DNA of 64,000 nt from Diadophis punctatus similis (GCA_023053685.1 JALIGW010000001.1:159254547-159318546), one strand, 5' to 3'. Counted from the stretch's first letter, positions 26,301 to 33,518 are shown. The notes: generated by a model from the letters alone, not told the origin. Numbers and translations: made by a program.

Positions 26301-27918
26301 CCCAGGTCTTTAGGAAGGACTCGATAGGTGGATAAAAATGCCGAATGCAGTCTAAACATCTGGTTGACTGTGTGAGCAAGTATAACAATAATAAACATTT
26401 AGCCCATAATAAGCCTTCAGTAGTTACTTCATTGTAGTTACAAAGAAACAAGTATGAATAATTGAAATTGCAGTAGCTGGAGATGGAAGGATCAATCAAA
26501 AATAACCAGAAAAAGTAGAGAAATACTATATAAAGACACAAATAGATCAAATATGGAAAATCATAAAGGTTGGTGTGCTTGGTGTTAATTCAAAATATCT
26601 GGAAAAAAATTGGGTACAAGTAGAATGGATAAAATTTCAACTCACCAACTGAGTTGAAGTTTTATTACATGGAACAGTGCATAATTTATGATGTTATCTT
26701 TAGTGTCCTAGGGCCTTGGAAAGGATCTGATAGTCAAAGAACCAAATCCAATCAGACCTATCTGGCAGATTGTATGTAAATAGTGAAACAACTATTACTA
26801 CTCATCATAATAACATCATCATCTTACCAACATCAAATTAATTTGTTGCTTCAAGATGCCCTTCAATTACAGCATCTTGACAGATCTGAACTAATAGCTA
26901 TTTCCCCATTTGACAGGTCTCCTGTCTGCTGAATTTTGATTCAGCGCTTCTCAGAAAACAAATTAATTCTAACCTTGACGTACAGCTGCATCTTGAAAGG
27001 AAGACTATGAAGGCTTATGGGAAAAGAAAAGGTATATTTTTTTACTAATGAAAGGAACCTCAAAAAGGTATTGTGCTGGGGCAGCAAGTTCTATAAAACA
27101 TTATAATGAAAATAATTAGCAATGATATAGGGCTTCCTCTTACAGTATGTGTTATAGGCATTATCTTTCAAATTTTTACCGATGCTCTAGGTTCATATTG
27201 TTGTCTCATATTTTGACTCTGTAGTGAAACTGAAATAATTCTTCTTTCAAGGCCACGCCTGAGGTGATAAAAAACCAGAAATTTCTTTCCCTCAACTCAT
27301 GCCCTCCACCCACTGCCCTGCAAAAAACTAGAATGACAATCAATAGCCTCTGTAGGATCTGTGGAGTTGAATGTGGTCCACTTTCAGCACTTTTATGGGA
27401 GGCCTAAGAGTAGCAGCAGAAGTGATAATGCAAAGCAGACTTGACTAGTCATACAGACAGATAGGTAGGAAGGTAGGCAGGTCGGGGATTATCTACTTGG
27501 GAAGGGAGAAGTGCCTTGTGGGAGTCTTTTTTTTAACGTTCATTCAGAACTTACAGAGTGGTTCTCATGCATTTTGCACTTTGAATTGTTTGATACCATA
27601 CTTTTCACAGATTTTTAACAACCATGCAAGGGAAATTCGGTGGTGTGGTTCAAGGGAGCTGAGAGCTGGCAAGCTCAAGAAAGGCTCTCTGGAGCATATA
27701 AAAGAGCAATGGAGTAACACATCCTGCAAAACTTACGTGGCCTTTCCTTCTCTTAGGAAAATACACGATAATGAGAACTGCAGGGTGGCTGAGAGAACTT
27801 TCTTAGACAAAGGCCTGAACTTTAACTTGACATCTGTCTGTGTCGGCATGGGGCTTGCATATTGTTTCATGTTGATATTGCTGGTAGCAAGGGCTTTCCG
27901 GCGTCCAGAAGGAGATTC
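1630..27918 (-). CDS. EHBP1: EHBP1, internal part of gene (six coding exons, minus strand)
   Basis: Six exons join in frame: 27918-27737, 26093-25954, 23008-22904, 22189-22067, 14246-13994 and 1819-1630. They total 993 bases, or 331 codons, starting and ending at phase 0. Every junction has AG/GT splice sites. The residues match vertebrate EHBP1 in order: end of the N-terminal C2 domain, the acidic stretch around DEDMQSLASLMSMKQADIGN, the repeated NPF region, and the basic SKRKNIRPVDMSKYLYAD block. EHBP1 is known to link EHD-family ATPases, which bind NPF motifs, to actin through its CH domain, and to bind Rab8-family GTPases through a C-terminal bMERB domain, in endocytic recycling and GLUT4 traffic. 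The N-terminal ~120 residues, CH domain and bMERB domain are not in the window. Identification rests on remembered family sequence, not on a search. Confidence 0.95.
2347..2687 (+). mobile_element. Sauria-type SINE, nearly full length
   Basis: It starts with a tRNA-like head (GCGATGGCTCAGTGGCTAAG, then a B-box-like CAGTTCGAATCCC). A unique body follows, and it ends GCAGGGGAACCTTTACCTT, the 3' tail shared with BovB LINEs. That structure is characteristic of the Sauria SINE of squamates, transcribed by RNA polymerase III and mobilised by BovB. It lies in an EHBP1 intron. Confidence 0.88.
2893..2922. repeat. (GATA)n microsatellite
   Basis: About seven uninterrupted GATA units followed by an ACAG-rich run. 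GATA microsatellites are abundant in snakes. Confidence 0.95.
3561..3921. mobile_element. hAT-type MITE (CAGGGGTGGGTT ends)
   Basis: Terminal inverted repeats CAGGGGTGGGTTCC and GGAACCCACCCCTG bound a 361-bp element with no transposase frame. The 8-bp target duplication AGTAGGAT is exact at 3553-3560 and 3922-3929. An 8-bp duplication with CAG...CTG ends is diagnostic of hAT transposons. Confidence 0.92.
4910..4985 (-). mobile_element. Short LINE 3'-end fragment
   Basis: TTTATTTATTTGTGAGATTT followed by TATATACCGCCTCAC and a GGTTTACA-type block resembles the reverse complement of the L2/CR1-type 3' end seen more fully at 35132 and 55745. It is short and diverged. Confidence 0.45.
5410..5520 (+). 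mobile_element. Sauria SINE 3' fragment
   Basis: Contains the GGAGATGAGCAACGCCC block and the ACAGGGGAAACCTTTACCTT tail of the copy at 2347, but no tRNA head. This is a 5'-truncated or decayed copy. Confidence 0.75.
5531..5968. mobile_element. MITE, TAGTCCTTGACTTA family, copy 1
   Basis: The left end TAGTAGTCCTTACTTTATAA and right end TAAGTCAAGGACCACCTA are inverted copies of each other. Three other copies in this window share them (6649, 30917, 42859). No transposase is present. The target-site type is unclear, though TA is plausible. Confidence 0.75.
6649..7074. mobile_element. MITE, TAGTCCTTGACTTA family, copy 2
   Basis: Ends ATAGTCTTTGACTTAT and ATAAGTGGAGGACTAT are inverted repeats. 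The interior shares ATGACCGGTCCTCGTGACC-like blocks with the other copies. Noncoding. Confidence 0.75.
7690..7860 (+). mobile_element. Old CR1 LINE fragment
   Basis: The blocks GGCTGGTCACCACATCTTAA and TTGTTTGGTTTAGAGTGTAGA resemble the C-terminal coding part of CR1 (VWSP.L / GLFSLE region), but the frame is broken and 5' and 3' ends are missing. Confidence 0.5.
9237..9411. mobile_element. hAT-type MITE (CAGTGGTTCTCAACC ends)
   Basis: A 175-bp element with termini CAGTGGTTCTCAACC and GGTTGAGAACCACTG. The exact 8-bp target duplication GCATAGTG is at 9229-9236 and 9412-9419. It matches the widespread vertebrate hAT MITE terminus. Confidence 0.93.
9980..10116. mobile_element. TA-target MITE (CCNTGTTTCCC ends)
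   Basis: Ends CCCTGTTTCCCCCAAAATAA and TTATTTTCAGGGAAACATGG are inverted repeats flanked by TA. The interior has repeated AATAAG motifs. It is the shorter relative of the copy at 13159. Confidence 0.85.
10457..11447. mobile_element. TA-target MITE (CCGTATTTTTCGGAG ends), 991 bp
   Basis: The left end CCGTATTTTTCGGAGTATAA and right end TTATACTCCAAAAAATATGG are inverted repeats flanked by TA on both sides, as in Tc1/mariner-type insertion. A tRNA-like SINE fragment lies inside (10763-10832). No transposase frame is visible. Confidence 0.85.
10763..10832 (+). mobile_element. tRNA-derived SINE head
   Basis: TGGCCTAGAGGTAGAGCTCT resembles a tRNA A box and GTTGTGAGTTCTATCCTAG a B box, at tRNA-like spacing. 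There is no cloverleaf-quality 3' half, so this is a SINE fragment and not a tRNA gene. Confidence 0.55.
11700..11914 (+). mobile_element. tRNA/L2-tailed SINE, copy 1
   Basis: A tRNA-like head (GGGGGCACAGTGGTTAGAAT; B-box-like GCCAGTTCGATCCTG) is followed by a GGTTGACTCAGCCTTCCATC body and a TATATAAGTCTAAGTGCTGT tail. The tail resembles L2 LINE 3' ends, so L2-type machinery probably moved it. Other copies are at 33157, 58357, 60198 and 63829. Confidence 0.85.
12744..12955 (+). mobile_element. 5S-rRNA-derived SINE or retropseudogene
   Basis: The first ~80 bases align by eye with 5S rRNA: TTGGAAGCTAAACTAAGTCA corresponds to the GGAAGCTAAGCAGGGTC internal promoter box, followed by CCTGCTTAATACTT where 5S has CCTGGTTAGTACTT. 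A non-5S body follows (GGCAACAGCAAACTACTTTG). It is too diverged to be a functional 5S gene. A 5S head fused to an unrelated body is the layout of 5S-type (SINE3-like) SINEs. Confidence 0.65.
13159..13469. mobile_element. TA-target MITE (CCGTGTTTTCCC ends)
   Basis: Termini CCGTGTTTTCCCAAAAATAA and TTATTTTCGGGGAAACACGG are inverted repeats with TA on each side. The interior has a run of diverged GAAAATAAGC units (13195-13265). The open frames over these repeats on both strands are repeat artefacts. Confidence 0.88.
13994..14246 (-). CDS. EHBP1: EHBP1 exon: two NPF motifs and conserved basic block
   Basis: A 253-bp exon, entering at phase 1 and leaving at phase 2, with acceptor GCTCTCTGTAG and consensus donor GTAAGT. 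The protein begins EQDIKMTSLSKEEHYC, which is poorly conserved. It then has YNPFKEK and VNPFDEPDPEPE, followed by a well conserved SPPQPSKRKNIRPVDMSKYL block and an acidic tail DEEELDE. The NPF-plus-acidic pattern is the EHD-binding signature. The upstream open frame through ATG codons in the intron is not part of the exon, since the splice acceptor and homology both start at 14246. The last two bases GA are completed by the A that opens the exon at 1819. Confidence 0.96.
14247..16344. other. EHBP1 intron, nothing recognised
   Basis: AT-rich sequence between the exon at 13994-14246 and the CR1/L2 nest. I saw no exon, RNA gene or clear transposon end. Confidence 0.6.
16345..17717 (-). mobile_element. 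CR1 LINE 3' end, split by an inserted LINE
   Basis: The minus strand encodes the CR1 ORF2 C-terminus: RRATKMIRGLEAKTFEEWLQ, then MKRRTRGDMIAVFQYLRG, then LRRNFLTVRTINLWNSLPPE (about 17717-17365). Its 3' untranslated end (complement of AGTTGGAAGGGACCTTGGAG) lies at 16362-16446. The two parts are contiguous in intact CR1 but separated here by the LINE at 16447-17368. The enclosing frame reads from CR1 into the microsatellite tail of the insert. Confidence 0.88.
16447..17368 (+). mobile_element. L2-type LINE 3' end inserted in CR1
   Basis: An open frame to 17166 encodes the C-terminal region of a non-LTR reverse transcriptase: QVRNLGVLLDPQLK, SRLDYCNTLYMGLPLK, RLQLVQNAAARAVVGVPRY, TPILRQLHWLPI, RAFSVGAPSLWNQLPPEIRT. 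A stop at 17164-17166 is followed by a ~165-bp 3' UTR ending GCCGCCCAGAGTC... and an (AAAT)n tail. It lacks the endonuclease and the reverse transcriptase catalytic core, so it is 5'-truncated. The lineage (L2/CR1 group) is by motif resemblance. Confidence 0.85.
18630..19300 (+). mobile_element. CR1 LINE 3' end, 5'-truncated
   Basis: The frame 18665-19222 reads the CR1 ORF2 C-terminus almost intact: LLYKALVRPHLEYCIQF, LEKVQKRATRMIKGLE, KRRTRGDMIAVFQYLRRC, RRNFLTVRAINQWNSLPVEV, ATFKERLDCHLSQMV. The CR1 3' signature follows (GGGGGTTGGACTAGATGACC, CCTTCCAACTCT). It is the best preserved CR1 end here and probably among the youngest. Its ATG is internal and not a genuine start. Confidence 0.9.
19475..19860. 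mobile_element. TA-target MITE (CCGTATTTTTCGGAG ends), 386 bp
   Basis: Ends CCATATTTTTCGGAGTATAA and TTATACTCCGAAAAATACGG are inverted repeats with TA on both sides. The interior repeats a GGGCTGGAAAAAACCTTCTT-type block about three times. Confidence 0.88.
20193..20601. mobile_element. hAT-type MITE (CAGTGATGGCGAACC ends), copy 1
   Basis: A 409-bp GC-rich element with termini CTGTGATGGCGAACC and GGTTCGCCATCACTG. The exact 8-bp target duplication GATTAGGA is at 20185-20192 and 20602-20609. Frames through its G-rich body on both strands have no recognisable product. Confidence 0.92.
21023..21511. mobile_element. TA-target MITE (CCGTATTTTTCGGAG ends), 489 bp
   Basis: Left end CCGTATTTTTCGGAGTATAA after TA; right end TTATACTCCGAAAAATACGG. 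The right flank is TC, so one side of the target duplication has mutated or the end is altered. The interior resembles the copy at 19475 in reverse orientation. Confidence 0.85.
21583..21775. mobile_element. hAT-type MITE (CAGGGGTGGGTT family), 193 bp
   Basis: Termini CAATGGTGGGTTTC and GAAACCCACCACTG. The exact 8-bp target duplication CTTAAAAT is at 21575-21582 and 21776-21783. It lies 292 bp downstream, in transcript sense, of the EHBP1 exon ending at 22067. Confidence 0.92.
22067..22189 (-). CDS. EHBP1: EHBP1 exon: first NPF-type motif block
   Basis: A 123-bp, 41-codon exon, phase 1 at both ends. The acceptor is TTGGTTTCTTAG and the donor GTATTT. It begins ELINKLSFLDEEEQDLA and carries two EH-binding-type tripeptides: HPF in SHPFVDSD and NPF in LNPFGDTD. 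Mammalian EHBP1 has NPF at both places, so the first asparagine is replaced by histidine here. EHD-family EH domains bind the NPF turn followed by acidic residues, and the acidic residues after both motifs are kept. The exon can also be skipped without a frameshift. Confidence 0.94.
22904..23008 (-). CDS. EHBP1: EHBP1 exon: 35-codon segment, candidate cassette exon
   Basis: A 105-bp exon too short to stand out as an open frame. It was found by reading the reverse complement for the residues expected between the acidic linker and the first NPF block. It reads E-IVNQLNALSSLDEDQDDC-IKHTNMLSTKSASSSE and closely matches the mammalian segment. The acceptor is TTTACAG. The donor is GTCTAT, which departs from GTRAGT at positions +3 to +5. 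It enters and leaves at phase 1, so skipping removes exactly 35 residues without a frameshift. I recall mammalian isoforms lacking a segment of this kind, but could not check. A hAT-type MITE begins 194 bp upstream in transcript sense (23202). Confidence 0.93.
23202..23712. mobile_element. hAT-type MITE (CAGTGATGGCGAACC family), copy 2
   Basis: Termini CAGTGATGGCTAACC and GGTTCGCCATCACGG. The exact 8-bp target duplication TTCTAGAA is at 23194-23201 and 23713-23720. The interior holds a duplicated ~75-bp block (GGCCTCCCTGCAGCCTTCTG occurs twice). Frames on both strands follow the GC-rich body and are not genes. Confidence 0.92.
23721..25953. other. EHBP1 intron, nothing recognised
   Basis: AT-rich, with short T and CTTT runs only (for example 25222-25250). 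No additional exon was found between 23008 and 25954, and none is needed because the flanking exons join in frame. Confidence 0.65.
25954..26093 (-). CDS. EHBP1: EHBP1 exon: acidic linker after the C2 domain
   Basis: A 140-bp exon, entering at phase 2 and leaving at phase 1 (last base G of a Glu codon), with donor GTTTGT. It encodes DEDMQSLASLMSMKQADIGN, then a strongly acidic run (LDDFEEDNEDDEENR), then VNQEEKAAKIT. The stretch is nearly identical to mammalian EHBP1. Two acceptor AGs lie in tandem (AGAG). The upstream exon ends in AC, so the frame requires the distal AG, giving a start at 26093. Instead of an ordinary pyrimidine tract the acceptor is preceded on the coding strand by an ATT-repeat (plus-strand 26094-26127). 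The segment is likely disordered and joins the C2 domain to the NPF region. Confidence 0.95.
27737..27918 (-). CDS. EHBP1: EHBP1 exon: C-terminal part of the N-terminal C2 domain
   Basis: This 182-bp exon is the most upstream one seen. It starts at phase 0 after acceptor TTTCCTTTAAG and ends two bases into a Thr codon before a consensus GTAAGT donor (27731-27736). It reads ESPSGRRKALATSNINMKQY, then a PMPTQTDVKLKFRPLSKK strand, then LQFSLSCIFLREGKAT. This is the last third of the NT-C2 domain, a membrane-binding fold that in this family targets endosomal or plasma-membrane lipids. The two bases AC join the A that opens the exon at 26093, restoring the Thr codon and fixing that acceptor. The opposite strand carries a longer open frame here, which I treat as a shadow. 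The preceding exon (DPHAEEFEDKEW-like in relatives) was looked for up to 64000 and not found. Confidence 0.95.
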
Positions 27919-29972
27919 CTTAAAGGAAAAAAGAGACCCCTCTCGTTATAGTTACAAAATAAAACATATGATTACACTTTATTTAATGGGATGCTCTATC
28001 TTTGTTTTCCATCAAAATTTCCTACCTTGTCTCTTATCAGATCTAGATCCGATGACATTTTTTAATATATATTTTTTTATTTTTTCACCAAACTTACAGA
28101 AACATCCATATATATACCATATTATCAAAATATCCGATGACATTTTGACAGTGGTTTTTCAATTTGTAATTAATTAGGCTAAAATCCTATCAAAGTGTAA
28201 TATGAGATAATTATTTGTTAATAGAATGTTGATTCAGATTTACATGCACTAAAAAAAAGATGTTCGCTCACTGGACATATCCCATCATGCATGTTGCCTT
28301 GCATGTCCTACCAGGTTATTTTCATAAGACAAAACCAAAGCAGTTTATTATGACAGCACTAAATTCCATGATCCCCCCTTTTGCTTTTACAGATCATCAA
28401 AACCTCATCTTGTTCTTTGACAGCAACAGCCAGGGAAAGGAGGGCTCACATTGTTGTGTGAGTTGCATCTGTTTAACTTCATCAGCTAGGTTTATTTGCA
28501 TATCCTTAAGTTCTTTTGAGAGACTTAAATTCTTCTCAAGTATTCAGCGTATTTTAGAAATTCACTCAAAAGGGATCTACATGCCCTAATAATTTGTATA
28601 ATATTAGCGTGCATAATCAGATAGATAAGGCTAGTTTTTTAAAAAACAAGATATCCTTCAGGGATCACATATTATATTTGGATTTATTTTACTAGGCAAA
28701 TAGGAAAGACTATTTGAATTAGTATATTTTATTCAGGGAAAATAATAACCACAGCAAGAGCATACAGTAAACCCTCTTTTCAATGAGCCTCAAAGTAGCA
28801 GACTTCAGATGTTATAGACAAAGTCTGCCAGATTCTCCTCCATAAAAAAATTCAAGATAATAATCAACAATGAATAAAGTCTTCTTTGGAAGATCAGTCC
28901 AAACGACGTTTGTCACTTCTTCTCATAAATATCATTTTTCTTGGGATACTTTTTTTTGGGGGGGGGCAGGGGGATATTCTGGAAATACTTAACCATAGTG
29001 TCACAAAACTGTGAACCTGAAGGTAAAGAAAGAGGGCCAACTCTAAGATTCAATCAATAGTCCTCATTGGATATATTGGTGAAAAGCATGTTGTAATGCA
29101 ACAAACAGTGCCAGATAATCATGAAGCAAAATATAATATAATGTTAAGTATCTTGCATCAGTGCATATTGTGGACACTGAAAGTAAGAAAGTTGTAACTG
29201 AAACAAAAATATATGAAAACAGCTCAGGAAGTATCATTTCATGAAATAACATTGCGTTGGCATGTTCAGCAATGTTCATGTTAGTGTGTGTATATGGAAT
29301 AGAACGAGGATACGCACGCACACGCACACACACACACACAAACATGAACATTGCTGAACATACCAACGCAACATTATATAAAAAAAAACTTTGGACAAAA
29401 CTTTGAATATTAGCCCTGGAGGAGACAGAGCTTTCAGGAAAAAGTTAAATAGCTGCATAAATAATACAAAGACCTCATATTATCACAGATGTATAATGAC
29501 AATGAGACTGGCTTGTTCTGACAAATTATCAGCTAAGAGATGATCTCAGTGTTAGTTGGTGCAAATGCTGACAGATTGCATAGATTAACATCAGTCATTA
29601 TAGCAAGTCATTTCATCCAAAAGAGCTGAAAGACATTATGTACCAGCTACTATTTATATAGTATTAATTCAGAGATGGCAGAGTTTATGTTGCTTTTCTT
29701 AATGACTGATTCTTCAGTCACTTTTGTCTGAATTCAGCAGATTATCAAACTGAAAAGCTGCAGGTATCATAAAGAAAATACGAAGACATTTCTAATCTTA
29801 GGAACACTTCTATTTACCCATCTCAAGATACTGTATGTTATCAAGGAAATATAGTAAAATATTTTCAACCACAGATATATTAGTTGTTTAACTCATGGAC
29901 TGGGGGATCATTCTGGCAACTAAAAGACTTAATAGAAATACATTTTTGACATAAATGATGGCTGTACAAGTA
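27919..29972. other. EHBP1 intron immediately upstream of the first exon seen
   Basis: AT-rich, with a foldback at 29251-29372. I read the minus strand for the preceding C2-domain exon and did not find it here. Confidence 0.6.
29251..29372. repeat. Foldback hairpin, ~32-bp arms
   Basis: The left arm 29251-29282 and right arm 29341-29372 are reverse complements with one mismatch (core CATGTTCAGCAATGTTCATG). The pairing can extend inward because GTGTGTGT follows the left arm and ACACACAC precedes the right. The loop is about 58 bases. It may be a decayed MITE or a transcribed hairpin. Confidence 0.8.
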
Positions 29973-30916
29973 CCGTATTTTTCGGAGTATAAGACGCACT
30001 GGAGTATAAGACGCACCTAGATTTTAGAGGAGGAAAACAAGGAAAAAAGTATTCTGAACCAAATGGTGCAGTAATATATTATTTAATAAAATACCAGTGT
30101 AGCAGAATACTTTTTACAACCATGTACACTTTTTACAACCATGTATACTTTTTACAAACTTCAAACTTGACAGCTTTAAGGCTAGTGGACTTCAACTCCC
30201 AGAATTCCTCCTCCAGTCATGCTAGCTCAGGAATGGGAGTTGAAGTCCACAAGTCTTAAACTTGCCAAGTTTGAAGACCCTTGCACCCCTAACCCCTAAC
30301 CCAGGGGTCTTCAAACTTGACAGCTTTAAGACTAGTGGACTTCAACTCCCAGAATTCCTCCTCCAGTCATGCTAGATGGGGTAATTAGAAGGCAAAAACG
30401 CCCCAATTTTTGCAAAAAACGGCCGGTTTTTCGCTCATTTGTTTGCAAAAACAGGGCATGCAGAGGATCTGGGAAGCCTGCAGTGGTCTCCTAGGGGGTG
30501 GGGGAAGGCAAAAACGCCCCAATTTTTGCAAAAAAACGGCCCATTTTTCACTCGTTTTTTTGCAAAAACAGGGCATGCAGAGGATCTGGGAAGCCTGCAG
30601 AGCACTCCTAGGGGGTGTGGGAAGGCAAAAATTCCCCAATTGTTGCAAAAAACGGCCCGTTTTTGCTCTTTTTTTTTTTTTTTTTTGCAAAAACAGGGCA
30701 TACAAAGGATCTGGGAAGCCTGCAGAGCACTCCTAGGGGGTGGGGGAAGGCAAACCCCCCATTTTTGCAAAAAAAGGCCCATTTTTTGCAAAAATTGGAT
30801 GCGGGGGCGGGGCTTCGGGAGGCTAAAAATTGCTGTATTCGGTGTATAAGACGCACTGACATTTCCACCCTCTTTTGGGGGGCAAAAAGGTGCGTCTTAT
30901 ACTCCGAAAAATATGG
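29973..30916. mobile_element. TA-target MITE (CCGTATTTTTCGGAG ends), 944 bp
   Basis: Ends CCGTATTTTTCGGAGTATAA and TTATACTCCGAAAAATATGG flanked by TA. The interior holds two copies of a CTTCAAACTTGACAGCTTTA block (about 30155-30285 and 30308-30375) like the hAT MITE at 47308, then a 117-bp tandem array. Its right end abuts another MITE at 30917. Confidence 0.88.
30391..30805. repeat. Tandem repeat, ~117-bp unit, about 3.5 copies
   Basis: Units begin GGCAAAAACGCCCC or variants at 30391, 30507, 30623 and 30749, and contain GCAGAGGATCTGGGAAGCCT. The fourth start is shifted by a T-run expansion at 30670-30686. Because the unit is open in several frames, both strands show frames with repeated FCKN/ASQILCMPCF peptides. 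These are artefacts of the array. Confidence 0.92.
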
Positions 30917-31471
30917 TAGTCATCGAGTTATGACCACTTGTTTAGTGATTGTTCAAAATTACGACCGCACTGAATGTGGGAATTTATGACTGGTCTGTAA
31001 AGTTGCAGTGTCTCCATAGTCAGTCCCTGGCTTGTGATTACAATGTTCCAGCTCACATGATCACAATTTTTCTAACATTTCCTGCAGTTTCCCACAAGCT
31101 AGGTTGCTCCCACTTCTGCTACTTTTTCACCTGGCATGTTCCACTCCACATACACACACACACACACACACACCATGGCATCCACCTATGCTCTGGAGCA
31201 CCTGCCTGCAGCATTGCCTGCACCTGCATATGTGCCCACACTGTCCAGCGTTCCTGCCTGTGCCCTCCACCCCCAAATAGCACTTGCTGGCTTTCTTGTC
31301 TGGGACTCCTGCCTCTTCCTGCTTAACAATCCACATGTCCTGAGGCTAGGATAGCAATCTGGACTGTCAGATTGACATCACTAATCACATAATGTCCCAC
31401 TTTACTACTGCATCGCTTAGCGACGGAAACTTCAGTTTCAGCTGCTGTTGTAATCCAAAGACCACCTGTAT
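30917..31471. mobile_element. MITE, TAGTCCTTGACTTA family, copy 3
   Basis: Begins TAGTCATCGAGTTATGACCA and ends CCAAAGACCACCTGTA, matching the other copies. A CA microsatellite (about 31146-31173) lies inside. It directly touches the MITE ending at 30916. Confidence 0.7.
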
Positions 31472-31739
31472 TTGAGAGCATATGTGATAAACCAGAGAGC
31501 AATATACTCAGAAGCTGTAACTTAAAATCAATTTTACTGCAGTTTGGAAAGCTGTCAAAATTAAAATGCTGTCAAATGGCTAGGGGGGGAAAACTGCTTT
31601 GTAACATGGATATAGTCTTGAAGGATTTGAGTTAAATGACTAACACAAAACCATATGGAAGGCTGGCAAGGAGGAAGCAAATGAAGAAAATGTATGCAGT
31701 TGTTAGAGGAAGATGAAGGAAGGTCGATGTCACTTAAGC

Positions 31740-31985
31740 CAGAAACTCTTCTGGATGGAAACTGATCAAGGAGAGATTCAACCTAGAAATAAGGAAAAAT
31801 TTTCTGACACTGAGAACAATCAACCAATGGAACAGCTTGCCTTCGGAAGTTGTGGGAGCTTTATCAATGGAGGCTTTCAAGAAGAGATTGGACTGCCATT
31901 ATCAGAAATTGTGTAGGGTCTCCTGCTTGGGCAGGGGGTTGGACTAGATGACCTACAAGGTACCTTCCAACTCTGTTAATCTAAT
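31740..31985 (+). mobile_element. CR1 LINE 3'-end fragment
   Basis: About 250 bases matching the copy at 18630: GATCAAGGAGAGATTCAACC, TTTCTGACACTGAGAACAAT, and the 3' signature GGGGGTTGGACTAGATGACC. The protein frame is broken by small indels. Confidence 0.85.
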
Positions 31986-33156
31986 CCAATCTTCAACAAA
32001 TGACATCTGCACATATTTTGTTTTTTCTGCTTTCACTTATCTAAGTGCCATATGGGCATTTACTATTATTACTATTTTGTTACTAAACAACCAGTGCCTC
32101 ATTGAGTCAAAGCCATTTCTTTCCCAAATTTCATTCTCTTGGTAATCAGGAGTCCCAGATTTTGGATTCATTCTGTAAATTAGCCCATTTCAGGTACCTT
32201 GTTTCAAAAATTGTTGCCCTATAATGCACCGTTTCACCCAGATAAAGGTTATAGAAAAAAGGGTTGCAGCGGTATATAGATTAATGCCGTAGAGTACTAT
32301 TTAACACAATAATCTCATGTATGAATGTTTTTTTAGGCTTGAAGAAATCTCAGATTGAACAGACATTCAGTCTGTTAAATGAAGGATTTATTGTATTTTT
32401 ATTTAGATAACACTTAACAAATTGTAAGTAGGGTTTTTCTCCTTTTTTTGACTTATCAGTCAGGATTATCTTTTTTATAATTATACAGGGTTGTTTAGAG
32501 AAGGTGGAGAAACCCACAGAAAAGTATCCATGCATGCATTCCTTTATGGTCCACTACATTATGATATAACCCTTCAAGGCAATTAGACAAATGCTGGAAG
32601 CAGATATATACCTATTGAAAGGTTTGGTTCATTTCATCTTGATAAATTGATGGTTCATTAGATTAAGAATATATTGGGTAATATTATATTTTCGTTAAAT
32701 TATTTTTCAGCTATAACTCCTTATCTGAAAAATCAGGTCCCGCTAAAATATTCTCTTCCCTCATTAAATAAAGGCCTCCATTTTTCAGTGAGTGTAGAGG
32801 ACCATATATAGCATTACTTCATATGTATGCAGTTTTTTGGCAAGGTTTTTCCAATGTGCTTTGCTATTGCCCCCTTTCTAGGACTTAATGAAAGTGTCTG
32901 GTCCTAGGTCACCAAGCTGGCTTTGGGACTACAACTCATGGTCTCCCAGTTTCTAGCCTACTGCCTTAACTACTAAACCAATCTGGGTCTTTATGTTATT
33001 GGTATTATTCCCAAATAAATAAATATTACAGTGATAACTTTAGATAACTATGAATAAGCACATGAACAAAAATTACATACAGAGCAGTGGCCTGGTTACT
33101 CATCACAATCTCATTCCAACAAACTATGGGTGATAGAAGGGGCGTTGGTCTTACCT

Positions 33157-33390
33157 CATGAGCTGAAGTGGTGCAGTGGTTAAATGTTGCGACTGCATGC
33201 TGACTGCTAGCTCAGCAGTTCAGCTGTTCAAATCTCACTAGGCTCAAGGTTGACTCAGCCTTCCATCCTTCCGAGGTCGGTAAAATGAGGACCCAGATTG
33301 TTGGGGGCAATATGCTGAACTCTGTAAACTGCTTAGAGAGGGCTGTAAAGCACTATGAAGCAGTATATAAGTAAAGTGCTATTGCTATTA
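33157..33390 (+). mobile_element. tRNA/L2-tailed SINE inserted in DIRS left arm
   Basis: Head GAGCTGAAGTGGTGCAGTGG and tail AGTGCTATTGCTATTA. The empty-site sequence can be read from the inverted copy at 33611-33664 (GTCTTACCTGAACGCC on the opposite strand). This places the SINE precisely inside it, with a short ACCT/TTACCT duplication. Confidence 0.88.
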
Positions 33391-33412
33391 CCTGAACGCC
33401 TTTTCTCAGTGG

Positions 33413-33518
33413 GTTGCGGAATAGTCCAGGAATGGGTTGCTACAGTCTGATCTGCCTAGTTACTGAGTCTAGTTTTTTTTCTCCAGCCACTCCTCCATGC
33501 CTCTCTGCGCATGCCCCC
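33413..33518. repeat. DIRS-like element, left inverted terminal repeat
   Basis: Runs from GTTGCGGAATAGTCCAGGAA through CTGCGCATGCCCC and is the near-perfect reverse complement of 38072-38174. A further inverted segment (33611-33664) is the reverse complement of 33138-33156 joined to 33391-33434. The left end is therefore itself a foldback, consistent with the terminal and internal complementary regions of DIRS elements. Confidence 0.9.

Noticed and set aside
27497..28177. 226-codon plus-strand open frame
   Set aside because: It is antisense to the EHBP1 exon at 27737-27918, which has conserved protein, acceptor and donor on the minus strand. The rest is AT-rich intron with no motif.
30385..30989. 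Several 86-136-codon cysteine-rich frames
   Set aside because: All are translations of the 117-bp tandem array in different frames and strands.
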